A stretch of DNA of 64,000 bases from Nocardia albiluteola (GCF_018860155.1 NZ_JAHKNI010000003.1:496001-560000), one strand, 5' to 3'; positions 42,147-54,959 are shown, counted from the first letter of the stretch. Made by a program: numbers and translations. The notes: a model not told the origin generated them from the sequence alone.

Positions 42147-42941
42147 GTGACGTCGAATACCGGCACCATCGGGCTGCACATCGACAGCGGACTGGCCAGG
42201 ATCACCCTCGCCCGCGCCGAGGCATCGAACGCCCTGGATGTCCCGGCCAAGCAGGCGCTGCTGGCGGCCCTGCGGGACGTGGCCGCGGACGAGGATGTAC
42301 GGGCCGTGCTGCTCACCGCGGCGGGCCGGAACTTCTGCGTCGGCCAGGACCTGGCCGAGCACGTCGAGGGGCTGCGGGCGGACCCCGCCACGGCCATGCG
42401 CACCGTGGGCGAGCACTACAACCCGGTGATCGCGGCGCTGAGTGCGCTCACCGTCCCGGTCGTGGTGGCCATCCGCGGCGCCTGCGTCGGCGCGGGACTC
42501 GGCCTGGCGCTGGCCGGGGATATCCGGGTCGCCGGCGCCGGAGCGAAGTTCGCCACCGCCTTCACCGGGATCGGCCTGGCCAGCGACTCCGGGCTCAGTC
42601 ACGCGCTGGTCCAGGCGCTGGGCGTCAGCCGCGCCACCGGGCTGATGCTGCTCGGCGACCGGTTCACCGCCGCCGAGGCGGCGGCGTGGGGTCTGGTCCA
42701 CCGCGTGGTCGACGACACCGAGGTCGAGACCGCCGCCGAGCAGCTCGCGAGCACCCTGGCCACCGGCCCCACCGCGGCATACCGGCAGGTGAAGCGGCTG
42801 GTGCGGGCCGCCGCGCCGGGCCTGGACGAGGCGCTGGAACGCGAACGCCTGGCGCAGGAGGCGCTGGGGGCCACCCGCGATCACGCCGCGGCAGTCGAGG
42901 CGTTCCTGTCCAAGACGCGACCGGTCTTCGAAGGCCGGTGA
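42147..42941 (+). CDS. paaG: Ring-1,2-epoxyphenylacetyl-CoA isomerase (enoyl-CoA hydratase family)
   Basis: 264-residue crotonase-fold protein. The oxyanion-hole segments [14 protein letters not shown] and [20 protein letters not shown] are present, and [19 protein letters not shown] keeps the Asp found in PaaG rather than the second Glu of true hydratases. GTG at 42147 with AGGAGG 6 bases upstream. First gene of the rightward operon paaGABCDEK. Confidence 0.88.
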   Translation: MTSNTGTIGLHIDSGLARITLARAEASNALDVPAKQALLAALRDVAADEDVRAVLLTAAGRNFCVGQDLAEHVEGLRADPATAMRTVGEHYNPVIAALSALTVPVVVAIRGACVGAGLGLALAGDIRVAGAGAKFATAFTGIGLASDSGLSHALVQALGVSRATGLMLLGDRFTAAEAAAWGLVHRVVDDTEVETAAEQLASTLATGPTAAYRQVKRLVRAAAPGLDEALERERLAQEALGATRDHAAAVEAFLSKTRPVFEGR

Positions 42942-42946
42942 GCAGG

Positions 42947-43903
42947 ATGTCAGCAGCCCCCGCCTGTTCCGAGACCGACCTGGAACACGAGTTCGACGCC
43001 ACGATCGCCCGCGAGCAGCGCATCGAACCGCGCGACTGGATGCCCGAGGGCTACCGTGCGACGCTGATCCGCCAGATCGCCCAGCACGCCCACTCGGAGA
43101 TCATCGGCATGCAGCCGGAGGGCAACTGGCTCACCCGCGCACCCTCGTTGCGGCGCAAGGCCATTCTGATGGCCAAGGTGCAGGACGAGGCCGGGCACGG
43201 ACTCTACCTGTATTCGGCGGCGGAGACCCTCGGCGCGGATCGGGCGGAGCTGACCCGGCGGCTGATCGCGGGCACCCAGAAGTACTCCTCGATCTTCAAC
43301 TACCCGACCCTGACCTACGCTGATGTCGGCGTGATCGGCTGGCTCGTCGACGGCGCCGCGATCTGTAATCAGGTTCCGTTGTGCCGCAGCAGTTTCGGGC
43401 CGTACGCGCGGGCCATGATCCGGATCTGCAAGGAGGAGTCGTTCCATCAGCGCCAGGGCTACGAGCTGCTGATGACGATGATGCGCGGCACCGACGAGCA
43501 GCGGGCGATGGTGCAGGAGTCGGTGGACCGCTGGTGGTGGCCGTCGCTGATGATGTTCGGCCCACCCGATGCCGACTCGCCCAACACCGCGCGATCCATG
43601 GCCTGGCGCGTCAAGCGCAACACCAATGACGAACTGCGCCAGCGATTCGTCGACATGACCGTGCCGCAGGCGCAGGCGCTGGGCGTCACACTGCCCGACC
43701 CGGACCTGGCCTGGAACGCCGAACGCGAGGCCTACGACTTCGGTGTGCCGGACTGGGCCGAATTCGGGGCCGTGCTGAAGGGCAACGGTCCCTGCAACGT
43801 GGAACGAATCACCAACCGCCGCACCGCCCATGAGGAGGGCGCCTGGGTGCGGGAGGCTGCCGTGGCCTTCGCGGCGCGGGAGCGAAAGGAACCCACACAA
43901 TGA
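42947..43903 (+). CDS. paaA: Phenylacetyl-CoA epoxidase, catalytic subunit A
   Basis: 318 residues. Di-iron carboxylate-bridged monooxygenase: [20 protein letters not shown] and [20 protein letters not shown] supply the two E-x-x-H ligand sets. [19 protein letters not shown] and [19 protein letters not shown] are standard PaaA. Its start is 6 bases after the paaG stop; its stop overlaps the paaB start (ATGA). Confidence 0.96.
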   Translation: MSAAPACSETDLEHEFDATIAREQRIEPRDWMPEGYRATLIRQIAQHAHSEIIGMQPEGNWLTRAPSLRRKAILMAKVQDEAGHGLYLYSAAETLGADRAELTRRLIAGTQKYSSIFNYPTLTYADVGVIGWLVDGAAICNQVPLCRSSFGPYARAMIRICKEESFHQRQGYELLMTMMRGTDEQRAMVQESVDRWWWPSLMMFGPPDADSPNTARSMAWRVKRNTNDELRQRFVDMTVPQAQALGVTLPDPDLAWNAEREAYDFGVPDWAEFGAVLKGNGPCNVERITNRRTAHEEGAWVREAAVAFAARERKEPTQ

Positions 43904-44199
43904 CCGAGCACCCCGTCGAGGCGCGGTGGCCGCTGTACGAGGTGTTCGTGCGCGGCAAGCGCGGCCTGAACCACGTGCACGTGGGCTCGCTGCACGCCGC
44001 GGACGACGAGATGGCGCTGCGGCACGCCCGCGACGTCTACACCCGCCGCAACGAGGGCGTGAGCATCTGGGTGGTGCCGTCGAATTCGATCGTGGCCACC
44101 AGCCCGTCGGAGAAGGATCCGTACTTCGCGCCCAGCGGCGACAAGGTCTACCGGCACCCGACCTTCTACGACATTCCCGACCACGTCCCCCACATGTGA
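43900..44199 (+). CDS. paaB: Phenylacetyl-CoA epoxidase, subunit B
   Basis: 99 residues: [20 protein letters not shown], then [20 protein letters not shown] and [20 protein letters not shown]. PaaB bridges subunits of the PaaABCE complex. ATGA overlap with paaA indicates translational coupling. Confidence 0.96.
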   Translation: MTEHPVEARWPLYEVFVRGKRGLNHVHVGSLHAADDEMALRHARDVYTRRNEGVSIWVVPSNSIVATSPSEKDPYFAPSGDKVYRHPTFYDIPDHVPHM

Positions 44200-44210
44200 A
44201 GGGCGCCAGC

Positions 44211-45128
44211 ATGATCGACCACGACAACGCCTACGGCGGCCTCGTCGACGCCGACGAGCACGGCCGCTGGGCGTTCGGGACCGACTTCGAGGACCCCCTG
44301 GCCGGTGTGGACACCACCGTCCCCGCCGATGCCGACCCGGTGGCCCTGGCACGGTACTGCCTGATGCTCGGCGACGACGCCCTGATCGCGGCGCAGCGAT
44401 TCGCCCAGTGGGCCGCGCGCGCACCGGAATTGGAGCAGGAGGTGGCCCTGCTGAACATCGGGCTCGACCTGCTCGGTCAGGCCCGCCTGCTGCTGGCCCG
44501 CGCGGCCGCCGCCGACCCCGGATGCGTCCCGGCGCTTCCCGCGTCCTCGCCCGTGCCCGCCGAGGACGCGCTGGCCTTCTTCCGCGCCGAGCGCGAATTC
44601 CGGTGCGTGCGGCTGGTGGAGATCGGCAACGGCGATTTCGCCCGCACCATCGTCCGGTCGCTGATCTTCTCGACCTGGCGGCTGGCCGTCCTGGAGCGCC
44701 TGCGTGATTCGCGCGACCCGGTGCTTGCCGCCGTCGCGGACAAGGGCGCGAAGGAGCTCACGTATCACCGTGACCACGCGGCCCGGTGGACGGTGACCCT
44801 CGGTTGCGGGACAACCGAATCGCGGCGACGCATGCGCGAGGCGCTCGAATTCGTCTGGCCCTACGTGTCCGAGTTGTTCGTCCCGGCCGCCGTCGAGCGG
44901 ACCCTCGCCGCCGCCGGCATCGCGGTCGATCCGAGCGCGGTCCGCACCGAATTCGACGATATCCTGCGGCAGGTCCTGCACGCGGCCGAACTCGATGCCC
45001 CCGAAGGCGCGGCCGCCGGGACCCTGGCCGGCCGGGCGGGCCGGGACGGGGTGCACACCGAGGCGCTGGGTCCGCTGCTGGCCGAGATGCAATGTGTGGC
45101 ACGGGCGCATCCCGACGGGAGGTGGTGA
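44211..45128 (+). CDS. paaC: Phenylacetyl-CoA epoxidase, structural subunit C
   Basis: 305 residues, ferritin-like helical subunit that pairs with PaaA but lacks a complete di-iron site. RYCLMLGDDALIAAQRFAQW, EVALLNIGLDLLGQARLLL, EIGNGDFARTIVRSLIFSTW and AKELTYHRDHAARWTVTLG are conserved. The C-terminus is followed directly by the overlapping paaD start. Confidence 0.95.
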   Translation: MIDHDNAYGGLVDADEHGRWAFGTDFEDPLAGVDTTVPADADPVALARYCLMLGDDALIAAQRFAQWAARAPELEQEVALLNIGLDLLGQARLLLARAAAADPGCVPALPASSPVPAEDALAFFRAEREFRCVRLVEIGNGDFARTIVRSLIFSTWRLAVLERLRDSRDPVLAAVADKGAKELTYHRDHAARWTVTLGCGTTESRRRMREALEFVWPYVSELFVPAAVERTLAAAGIAVDPSAVRTEFDDILRQVLHAAELDAPEGAAAGTLAGRAGRDGVHTEALGPLLAEMQCVARAHPDGRW

Positions 45129-45634
45129 GCATCGCCGCCGCGGCCAGGGCTCGCGAGCTGGTCGAATCGGTCCTCGATCCGGAGATGCCGATGCTGACCC
45201 TCGCCGATCTGGGGATCGTGCGCGGCGTCGAGATCGCCGGCGGGGGAGCGGTTCTCGTGACGATCACGCCCACGTATTCGGGCTGCCCGGCGATCGCCGC
45301 GATGCGTGCGGATATCGCCGCGGCGCTGCGCCGCAACGGTTTCGGCGACGTCCGCGTCGACACGGCGCTGTCTCCGGCCTGGAGCAGCGACTGGATCACC
45401 GCCGACGGGCGGCGCAAACTCCGCGAGTACGGCTACTCCGCGCCGGGACCCGCGCCGCGCCGCGGTTCGGGCCCCGTGCCGCTGACCCTGACCTCCCCGC
45501 CGCGAGAGCTGGTCTGCCCGCAGTGCGGCGCCCGGGACACCCACCTGGTCTCCGAATTCGGGTCCACCCTGTGCAAGGCCCACTATCGCTGCCGGGCCTG
45601 CGGGGAGCCCTTCGATCACATCAAGGAAATCTGA
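45125..45634 (+). CDS. paaD: Phenylacetate epoxidase assembly protein (MIP18/DUF59 plus zinc ribbon)
   Basis: 169 residues. DUF59/MIP18-type N-domain (LVESVLDPEMPMLTLADLGI then VRGVEIAGGG, TPTYSGCPAIAAMRADIAAA) and a C-terminal Cys4 ribbon (CPQCGARDTHLVSEFGS, then CKAHYRCRACGEPF). PaaD is thought to mature iron centres of PaaA/PaaE. Start GTG at 45125 overlaps the paaC stop; GTG at 45122 is also possible. Confidence 0.92.
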   Translation: MSIAAAARARELVESVLDPEMPMLTLADLGIVRGVEIAGGGAVLVTITPTYSGCPAIAAMRADIAAALRRNGFGDVRVDTALSPAWSSDWITADGRRKLREYGYSAPGPAPRRGSGPVPLTLTSPPRELVCPQCGARDTHLVSEFGSTLCKAHYRCRACGEPFDHIKEI

Positions 45635-45635
45635 G

Positions 45636-46736
45636 ATGACCGCACCAGCCCGCCTCACGCCGTCCCCGGGCCCTGCCCGCGACCGGAGGTTTCACTCGTT
45701 GCGCGTCGCCGATGTGGAACGGCTGTGCGACGACGCGGTGGCGGTCACCTTCGACATTCCCCCGAAACTGGCCCGGGAGTTCAGCTTTCGCGCGGGGCAG
45801 TCGCTGACCCTGCGCCGCACCGTGGACGGCGTCGAACACCGCCGCTCGTATTCGATCTGCGCGCCGGTCGGTGCGGCGCCGCGGGTCGGGGTCCGGGAGG
45901 TGCCGGGCGGATTGTTCTCGACCTGGCTGGTGCGCGAGGTCGCGGCCGGCGACCGCATCGACGTGCAGCCGCCCGGTGGCGCCTTCGCCGCCGATCCCGC
46001 CGCGGGCGGGCGCCACCTGCTGATCGCCGCCGGATCGGGCATCACCCCGATGCTGTCGATCGCGAGCTCGATGCTGGAGAATCCGGACACCGAAGTCACT
46101 CTCCTGTACGGCAATCGGCGCGTGGGCTCGGTCATGTTCGCCGAGGAGATCGCCGACCTCAAGGATCGTCACCACGCCCGGTTCGAGGTCGTGCACGTGC
46201 TGTCGCGCGAGCCGCGGGATGTCGAATTGTTCAGCGGCCGACTGGATGCCGACCGGCTGCGCGCCATCGTGAACGCCGTCGTGCCGATCGCCGATATCGA
46301 CCACGTGTGGCTGTGCGGGCCGCACGGGATGGTCACCGACGCCCGGGATGTGCTGGCCGAGTTCGAGATCGGCCGCGATCGCGTGCACAGCGAACTGTTC
46401 TACGTCGAGGACGCGCCGCCCCCGCAGCACGAACACCGCGAGACCGGCGCCGCGGGCCCCGTCAGCACGGTGACGCTCGTGCTGGACGGCCGCAGCACCA
46501 CCGGGCAGCTGCCCCGCGACGCTACCATCCTGGACGCGGCCGAGCGGATCCGCTCCGATCTGCCCTTCGCCTGTAAGGGCGGGGTCTGCGGCACCTGCCG
46601 CGCCCGGGTCACCGCGGGCGAGGTGGACCTGCGCCGCAACTACGCCCTCGAGGACGACGAGGTGGCGGCCGGATTCGTCCTGACCTGCCAGACCTATCCC
46701 GTCGGCGAGTCGATCACCGTCGACTTCGATGCCTGA
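45636..46736 (+). CDS. paaE: Phenylacetyl-CoA epoxidase reductase
   Basis: 366 residues. FAD-binding RRSYSICAPVG (about 69-79), NAD(P)-binding AAGSGITPMLSIASSML and WLCGPHGMV, then a plant-type 2Fe-2S ferredoxin domain with CKGGVCGTCRARV and a final CQTYP cysteine. It passes electrons from NADPH to the PaaA di-iron site. One base separates its ATG from the paaD stop. Confidence 0.96.
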   Translation: MTAPARLTPSPGPARDRRFHSLRVADVERLCDDAVAVTFDIPPKLAREFSFRAGQSLTLRRTVDGVEHRRSYSICAPVGAAPRVGVREVPGGLFSTWLVREVAAGDRIDVQPPGGAFAADPAAGGRHLLIAAGSGITPMLSIASSMLENPDTEVTLLYGNRRVGSVMFAEEIADLKDRHHARFEVVHVLSREPRDVELFSGRLDADRLRAIVNAVVPIADIDHVWLCGPHGMVTDARDVLAEFEIGRDRVHSELFYVEDAPPPQHEHRETGAAGPVSTVTLVLDGRSTTGQLPRDATILDAAERIRSDLPFACKGGVCGTCRARVTAGEVDLRRNYALEDDEVAAGFVLTCQTYPVGESITVDFDA

Positions 46737-46751
46737 CCCCGGAGCCATATC

Positions 46752-48053
46752 ATGACCAGCACCCTTGCTTCCTCGTCCGAATCGGGCATCGAATTCGCCT
46801 CTCGCGACCGCATTTCGACGCTGCAGCTGGAACGATTGCGATGGTCGCTGCGCCACGCCTACGACAATGTCCCGCACTATCGCGCGGCGTTCGACGCCGC
46901 GGGCGTGCATCCCACCGACCTGAGGGACCTGCCGGATCTGGCGAAGTTCCCCTTCACCACCAAGGCCGACCTGCGCGCGAACTATCCGTTCGGCATGTTC
47001 GCCGTTCCCCGCCACCAGGTTTCGCGCATCCACGCCTCCTCGGGCACGACCGGGCAGCCGACCGTGGTCGGCTACACCGCGAACGACCTGAGCAACTGGG
47101 CGGACCTGATCGCCCGCAGCCTGCGCGCGGGCGGCGTACGGCCCACCGACACCGTGCACATCGCCTACGGCTACGGCCTGTTCACCGGCGGCCTCGGCGC
47201 CCACTACGGGGCGGAACGACTGGGCTGCACCGTGATTCCGATGTCCGGCGGCATGACCGAACGCCAGGTTCGGCTCATCGAGGACTTCCGGCCCGACGCC
47301 ATCATGGTGACACCGTCCTACATGCTCACCATCCTCGACGCGATGACCGCGCAGGGCATCGACCCGCGGGCCACCTCGCTGCGCGTCGGGGTGTTCGGGG
47401 CCGAGCCGTGGACCGAGCAGATGCGCACCGAGCTCGAAAACCGGCTGAATATCGACGCCGTGGACATCTACGGCCTGTCCGAGGTCATCGGTCCCGGAGT
47501 GGCGATGGAATGCGTGGAAACCAAAGACGGCCTGCACGTCTGGGAGGACCACTTCTATCCCGAGATCATCGATCCGGCCACCGGCGAGGTGCTGCCCGAC
47601 GGCGCGGACGGCGAGCTGGTCTTCACCTCGCTGACCAAGGAGGCGATGCCGGTGATCCGTTATCGCACCAGGGATCTGACCGGACTGCTGCCCGGCACCG
47701 CGCGCACCATGCGCCGGATGAAGAAGATCACCGGCCGCAGCGACGACATGATCATCCTGCGCGGGGTCAACCTCTTTCCCACCCAGATCGAGGAGATCAT
47801 CCTGACCGTCCCCGCCCTGGCCCCGCAGTTCGAATGCGTCCTACACCGCCGCGAGCGCATGGACGCGCTGACGGTCAGAGTCGAGGCGGCCTACGGCGTC
47901 CACCCGGACCAACGTGCCGCCGCCGCAACCGATCTGGCCCGGCAGATCAAGGCCCGCATCGGCGTCACTGTCGAGATCGACCTGGTCGAACCCGGTGCGC
48001 TGGAAAGGTCGACGGGAAAGGCGCGCCGCCTGATCGACCACCGCGGCGCCTGA
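46752..48053 (+). CDS. paaK: Phenylacetate-CoA ligase
   Basis: 433-residue AMP-forming ligase that activates phenylacetate to phenylacetyl-CoA, the inducer of the pathway. P-loop HASSGTTGQPTVVGYT (about 94-109), VDIYGLSEVIGPGVAMECVE, and the C-terminal hinge TGRSDDMIILRGVNLFPTQI. CGGAG precedes the ATG. Last gene of the rightward paa operon. Confidence 0.96.
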   Translation: MTSTLASSSESGIEFASRDRISTLQLERLRWSLRHAYDNVPHYRAAFDAAGVHPTDLRDLPDLAKFPFTTKADLRANYPFGMFAVPRHQVSRIHASSGTTGQPTVVGYTANDLSNWADLIARSLRAGGVRPTDTVHIAYGYGLFTGGLGAHYGAERLGCTVIPMSGGMTERQVRLIEDFRPDAIMVTPSYMLTILDAMTAQGIDPRATSLRVGVFGAEPWTEQMRTELENRLNIDAVDIYGLSEVIGPGVAMECVETKDGLHVWEDHFYPEIIDPATGEVLPDGADGELVFTSLTKEAMPVIRYRTRDLTGLLPGTARTMRRMKKITGRSDDMIILRGVNLFPTQIEEIILTVPALAPQFECVLHRRERMDALTVRVEAAYGVHPDQRAAAATDLARQIKARIGVTVEIDLVEPGALERSTGKARRLIDHRGA

Positions 48054-48376
48054 AGAGCCCGCTCGCCCATTCGCTCAATGCCGGGAGCTGTGGGACACCC
48101 ATAATTCTTCCCGCCAATTGAATACATTTCCGGAGCCCGCGTCCGGACCTTCCGGCGCGCCGTTCGAATGGTGCGCCGCCGTGCGCTCGGTCGGTCTTTC
48201 GTGTGCTCCGGCAACCGCCCGGTTCGCCCGATGCGGGCGGTATTACTTGTGCGTATTTGCTATTAATCTCCGACGCGAATCACGGGCAGCGGGATATTCG
48301 AGGCGGAGGGAGTCCGCCGTCGTTGCCGGTGACACGGTGTCTCGGACGAGCACGGCGAATGTGGTCGCCGCACTGT
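48054..48376. other. Intergenic stretch after paaK
   Basis: About 320 bases between the convergent paaK and Lrp-type genes. No gene or convincing hairpin was found. The part 48105-48290 is somewhat less GC-rich than its surroundings, but has no coding pattern. Confidence 0.4.
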
Positions 48377-48850
48377 TCACACCCACGCCGGGCCGGGCCC
48401 GTTGTCCTCCTCGTAGATCAGCCAGGTCTTCGTCGACCGCACGCCCTCCAGTGTGTGCAGCGTGTCCAGCACCAGGTCTCGCAGGATATGGTTGTTCGGG
48501 GCGCGCACCAGCACCAGAACGTCGAAATCGCCGCCCAGCAGCGAGAAATGCTCGACGAAGGGCAGCGTGCGCAGCCGCGCCGAGATGCGCTTCCAGGCGC
48601 CCTGATCGATCGACAGCCCGACGTAGGCCGACGCGCCCAGCCCCGCCCGCTCGTGCGCGATCCGGATGGTGAACCCGCCCAGGATCCCCTCGTGCTGTAG
48701 CCGGTCCAGCCTCGTATAGGCGTGTGCCCGCGATATATGCACGCGCTCGGCCAGCTCTCGAACCGAAATCCGACCGTCGTTCACCAACTCGTGGATGATG
48801 CGCCGATCGATGACGTCGAGGTCATGACCGGCTTCCGGTTCGTGTGCCAT
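48377..48850 (-). CDS. Lrp/AsnC family regulator
   Basis: 157 residues. HTH LDVIDRRIIHELVNDGRISV then RELAERVHISRAHAYTRLDR (11-50) and the RAM effector domain (ISARLRTLPFVEHFSLLGGD; FDVLVLVRAPNNHILRDLVL). Divergent from the branched-chain dehydrogenase operon, so it is the counterpart of BkdR-type activators sensing branched-chain amino acids. Confidence 0.9.
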   Translation of the reverse strand: MAHEPEAGHDLDVIDRRIIHELVNDGRISVRELAERVHISRAHAYTRLDRLQHEGILGGFTIRIAHERAGLGASAYVGLSIDQGAWKRISARLRTLPFVEHFSLLGGDFDVLVLVRAPNNHILRDLVLDTLHTLEGVRSTKTWLIYEEDNGPGPAWV

Positions 48851-48875
48851 GTGACCATCCAGAGAGTACCGATGC

Positions 48876-48889
48876 GACCATTCGTGGTC
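48876..48889. promoter_or_regulatory. Inverted repeat in the Lrp/bkd divergent promoter
   Basis: GACCA (48876-48880) and TGGTC (48885-48889) form a perfect inverted repeat around TTCG; a further GACCA copy lies at 48853-48857. This 152-base gap contains the promoters of both the regulator and the dehydrogenase operon, so these are candidate Lrp sites. Confidence 0.45.
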
Positions 48890-49002
48890 ATTGTGTTCAG
48901 ACGAGAGTGATTGTATGGCAAATCGTCTGCTCCTTCAATCAATCGCTTGGCACATCGCCGCCGCAGTCGCGAACATCTATACAAATTGATGTGGAGGTAG
49001 AG

Positions 49003-50130
49003 GTGACGGTCGTCGATCCGCCGAATATCCGGCGATATGAGCGGTTGCTGCCCGGCGAGCGTCCGGTGCGATTTCTGGAACCGGACGGCAAGCCAAGCGA
49101 GAGTTGCGATGGCGCGGACCGATATTCGCTGCCGGACAGGGACCGGCTCGTCGACATGTATCGCGGGATGGTGCTGGGCAGAAGGTTCGATCGGCAGGCG
49201 ACCGCGCTGACCAAGCAGGGCCGGTTGGCGGTGTATCCGTCCTCCCGCGGTCAGGAGGCGTGCCAGATCGCGGCGGCGCTGTGCCTGCGGTCGTCGGATT
49301 GGTTGTTCCCGACGTATCGCGATGCCGTCGCGCTCACCGCTCGTGGTGTCGATCCGGTGGAGGTGCTGACATTGCTGGCCGGGGACTGGCACTGCGGTTA
49401 CGATCCGGTCGCCACCCGGTGTGCGCCGCAGTGCACGCCGCTGGCCACCCAGTTACTGCACGCGGCGGGCCTGGCTTACGGGGAGGCGCGGCAGGGCCGG
49501 GACACCGTCGCGCTGGCGCTGTGTGGTGACGGCGCCACCAGCGAGGGCGATTTCCACGAGGCGCTGAATTTCGCGGCGGTCTTCGGCGCTCCGGTGGTGT
49601 TTCTGGTGCAGAACAACGGGTTTGCCATCAGTGTTCCGCTCGCCCGGCAGTCGGTCGCGCCGTCGTTGGCGCACAAGGGGATCGGATACGGCATCGCCGG
49701 CGAGCAGGTCGACGGCAATGATCCGATTGCGATGCTGGCGGTGCTGGACGAGGCGGTCCGGTACGCGCGCGCGGGCCGCGGGCCGTATCTGATCGAGGCC
49801 CACACCTATCGGATCGACGCGCACACCAACGCCGATGACGCGACGCGATACCGCGCCGAGGACGAGGTGCGGGAGTGGCTGGCCCGGGATCCGTTGTCGC
49901 GGTTGGAAACCTACCTGCGCGAGCTCGGTGCGATCGATGACGACTTCGTCAGCGCGGTGGCCGCCACGGCGGAGGACGAGGCCGCCACGTTGCGGCGGCG
50001 GATGAACGTGGACCGGCCCGCCGACCCCGACGAGCTGTTCCGGCACGTATTCGCCGAACCGACTCCACAACTGCGCGAGCAGCTCACCCAGATGCGGGCT
50101 GAACAGGCCGCGCAAACCCCGGAGGACTGA
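49003..50130 (+). CDS. bkdA: Branched-chain 2-oxoacid dehydrogenase E1 component, alpha subunit
   Basis: 375 residues. TPP-binding motif begins GDGATSEGDFHEALNFAAVF (about 173) and ends in QNNGFAIS; YPSSRGQEACQIAAALCLRS, LFPTYRDAVAL and EAHTYRIDAHTNADDATRYR are conserved in E1-alpha. The leucine/valine dehydrogenase at the end of the operon and the Lrp-type regulator favour branched-chain keto acids over pyruvate. GTG at 49003 with GGAGG 5 bases upstream. Confidence 0.9.
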   Translation: MTVVDPPNIRRYERLLPGERPVRFLEPDGKPSESCDGADRYSLPDRDRLVDMYRGMVLGRRFDRQATALTKQGRLAVYPSSRGQEACQIAAALCLRSSDWLFPTYRDAVALTARGVDPVEVLTLLAGDWHCGYDPVATRCAPQCTPLATQLLHAAGLAYGEARQGRDTVALALCGDGATSEGDFHEALNFAAVFGAPVVFLVQNNGFAISVPLARQSVAPSLAHKGIGYGIAGEQVDGNDPIAMLAVLDEAVRYARAGRGPYLIEAHTYRIDAHTNADDATRYRAEDEVREWLARDPLSRLETYLRELGAIDDDFVSAVAATAEDEAATLRRRMNVDRPADPDELFRHVFAEPTPQLREQLTQMRAEQAAQTPED

Positions 50131-50133
50131 CCG

Positions 50134-51138
50134 ATGCCCCAGATCAGCATGGCTCAGGCGCTGAACGCCGCGCTGCGGGATGCGCTGGCCGCCGACGACC
50201 GCGTGGTCGTCTTCGGCGAGGACGTCGGCGCCCTGGGCGGCGTCTTCCGCGTCACGGACGGACTGACCCGGGAATTCGGCGAGAATCGGTGCTACGACAC
50301 ACCGTTGGCCGAGTCCGGCATCGTCGGATTCGCCCTGGGCATGGCGATGTCCGGGTTCCGGCCGGTGGTGGAGATGCAGTTCGACGCCTTCGCCTATCCG
50401 GCGTTCGAACAGGTCGTCTCGCACGTCGCCAAGATCCGCAACCGAACCCGCGGGACGTTGTCCGCGCCGATGGTGATCCGCGTCCCGTTCGCCGGCGGCA
50501 TCGGAGGCGTTGAGCACCACTGTGATTCGAGCGAGGGCTACTACGCCCACACTCCCGGACTGAAGGTGGTGACTCCGGCCACCGTCGGCGACGCCTACAC
50601 CCTGCTGCGGCACGCGATCGACGATCCGGACCCGGTGATCTTCCTGGAGCCCAAGCGCCTGTACTTCTCCCGAGCGGAGGTCGACCTGTCGACGGGACGG
50701 CCCCTCGGCGAGGCCGCGGTGCGGCGCACCGGTAGTGACGTGACGGTCGTCGCCTACGGCCCCTCGGTCGCGGTCGCGCTGGAGGCGGCCGAGGCCGCCG
50801 CGGGGGAGGGGTGTGAGGTCGAGGTGATCGACCTGCGGTCGATCGTGCCGTTCGACGACGCGACGGTCGCGGCGTCGGTGCGAAAGACGGGCCGCTGCCT
50901 GGTGGTTCAGGAGGCGCAGGGTTTCGCGGGGGTCGGGGCCGAGATCGCCGCCCGCGTGCAGGAGCGCTGCTTCCATTCGCTGCACGCGCCGGTGTTGCGG
51001 GTCAGCGGCTTCGACATTCCGTACCCGGCGCCGAAGCTGGAACATCTGCATCTGCCCGATGTCGACCGCATCCTGGACGCGATCGATCGCCTGCAGTGGC
51101 GGGGCGACATCGATACCCGGTGGGCGGTGAGCGCATGA
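50134..51138 (+). CDS. bkdB: Branched-chain 2-oxoacid dehydrogenase E1 component, beta subunit
   Basis: 334 residues: MAQALNAALRDALAADDRVV, FGEDVGALGGVFRVTDGL, TPLAESGIVGFALGMAMSGF and HHCDSSEGYYAHTPGLKVVT are standard. Completes the heterotetrameric E1. Starts 3 bases after the alpha gene; its stop overlaps the E2 start (ATGA). Confidence 0.93.
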   Translation: MPQISMAQALNAALRDALAADDRVVVFGEDVGALGGVFRVTDGLTREFGENRCYDTPLAESGIVGFALGMAMSGFRPVVEMQFDAFAYPAFEQVVSHVAKIRNRTRGTLSAPMVIRVPFAGGIGGVEHHCDSSEGYYAHTPGLKVVTPATVGDAYTLLRHAIDDPDPVIFLEPKRLYFSRAEVDLSTGRPLGEAAVRRTGSDVTVVAYGPSVAVALEAAEAAAGEGCEVEVIDLRSIVPFDDATVAASVRKTGRCLVVQEAQGFAGVGAEIAARVQERCFHSLHAPVLRVSGFDIPYPAPKLEHLHLPDVDRILDAIDRLQWRGDIDTRWAVSA

Positions 51139-52462
51139 GCGGCCGCATATTCCGGCTTCCCGACCTCGGTGAGGGACTCCAGGAGGCCGAGATCCTGGAG
51201 TGGAAGGTGAAAGTCGGCGACACCGTCGCGGTCGATCAGGCGATCGTCGAGGTCGAGACCGCCAAGGCCGCGGTGGAGGTGCCCTGCCCGATCGGTGGTG
51301 TCGTCGTCGAATTGCACGGAGCGCCAGGGGAAGTCCGGCAGGTGGGCACGCCGCTGATCACCGTCGAGGACACGACCGCGGGCCTGGACGGAGGGGACGA
51401 CATGACGCACGAACGGCATCGCGTCGAGGAGCAGGCCGGGTCGGGAAACGTGCTCATCGGATATGGGACCGGCCACAGTCCTCGACGCCGCCGGCGCGTG
51501 ACACCGGCCGTAGCGGGGGGTGGATCCGGCGCACCGTCCGCTTCGTCGCCCACATCGCTGCCCGCACCGACACCCACCCGGATCGCATCGAATGACACTG
51601 CGCCACGGGTTGTTTCACCCATCGTGCGCAATCTGGCCAGGTGCAACGGGATCGAGGTCGCCCGCCTGCACGGTTCCGGCCCGGGCGGGGTGATCACTCG
51701 CGCCGACATCGATGCGGCCATCTCACAACGAGATACCGTGCCGCCGCGACCGAGCGGCGACCACCGCGAGGACGCCCGGATTCCGTTGCGGGGACTGCGC
51801 AAGACGGTCGCCGACAAACTCACGGCCAGCCGCCGCGAAATCCCGGACGCCACCACCTGGGTGGACGTGGACGCCACCGAATTCTTCACCGCCCGCCGCG
51901 CGATCAACGCGGCGCTTCCCGCCGACGAGCAGGTGAGCGTGTTCGCGCTCCTCGCGCGGCTGGCCCTGGCCGCCCTCGCGCAATTCCCCGAGCTGAACGC
52001 GACCGTGGACCTCGGGCGCGAAGAGATCGTCCGCTTCGGGCACGTCCACCTAGGCATCGCGGCGCAAACCCCCAGGGGCCTGGTGGTGCCGGTGATCGAG
52101 TACGCCGACCGCCTCTCCACGGCCGAACTCGCGCGGCAGCTCGCCGAGACGACCACGCTGGCGCGCGAGGGCAAACTACCCCCCGCCCGGCTGAGCGGAA
52201 GTACGTTCACCCTCAACAACTACGGCGTCTTCGGGGTGGACGGGTCGACACCGATCATCAACTACCCCGAGGCCGCGATCCTGGGCGTCGGACGTTTCAT
52301 CGACAAACCCTGGGTCGTGGACGGGCAGCTCGCGATCCGCACGGTCGGCCAGGTGTCGCTGAGTTTCGATCACCGGGTGTGCGACGGCGGCAGTGCCGGC
52401 GGATTCCTGCGCCTGTTCGCGGACTATCTCGAGCACCCGATCGCCGCGCTGGGGAGGCTGTG

Positions 52463-52463
<1 letters not shown>
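51135..52463 (+). CDS. bkdC: Branched-chain 2-oxoacid dehydrogenase E2 (dihydrolipoyl acyltransferase)
   Basis: 442 residues. One lipoyl domain with the lipoylated Lys44 (VETAKAAVEV), a Pro/Ser/Thr linker, a peripheral-subunit-binding domain (PIVRNLARCNGIEVARLHGS, GPGGVITRADIDAA) and the acyltransferase core with the active-site motif DHRVCDGGSAGGF (His413). Only one lipoyl domain, as in BCKDH E2. ATGA overlap with the E1-beta gene. Confidence 0.93.

Positions 52464-54959
<2,496 letters not shown>

Noticed and set aside
45621..47552. 643-codon leftward open frame opposite paaE and paaK
   Set aside because: Antisense shadow of two certain genes in a co-directional operon.
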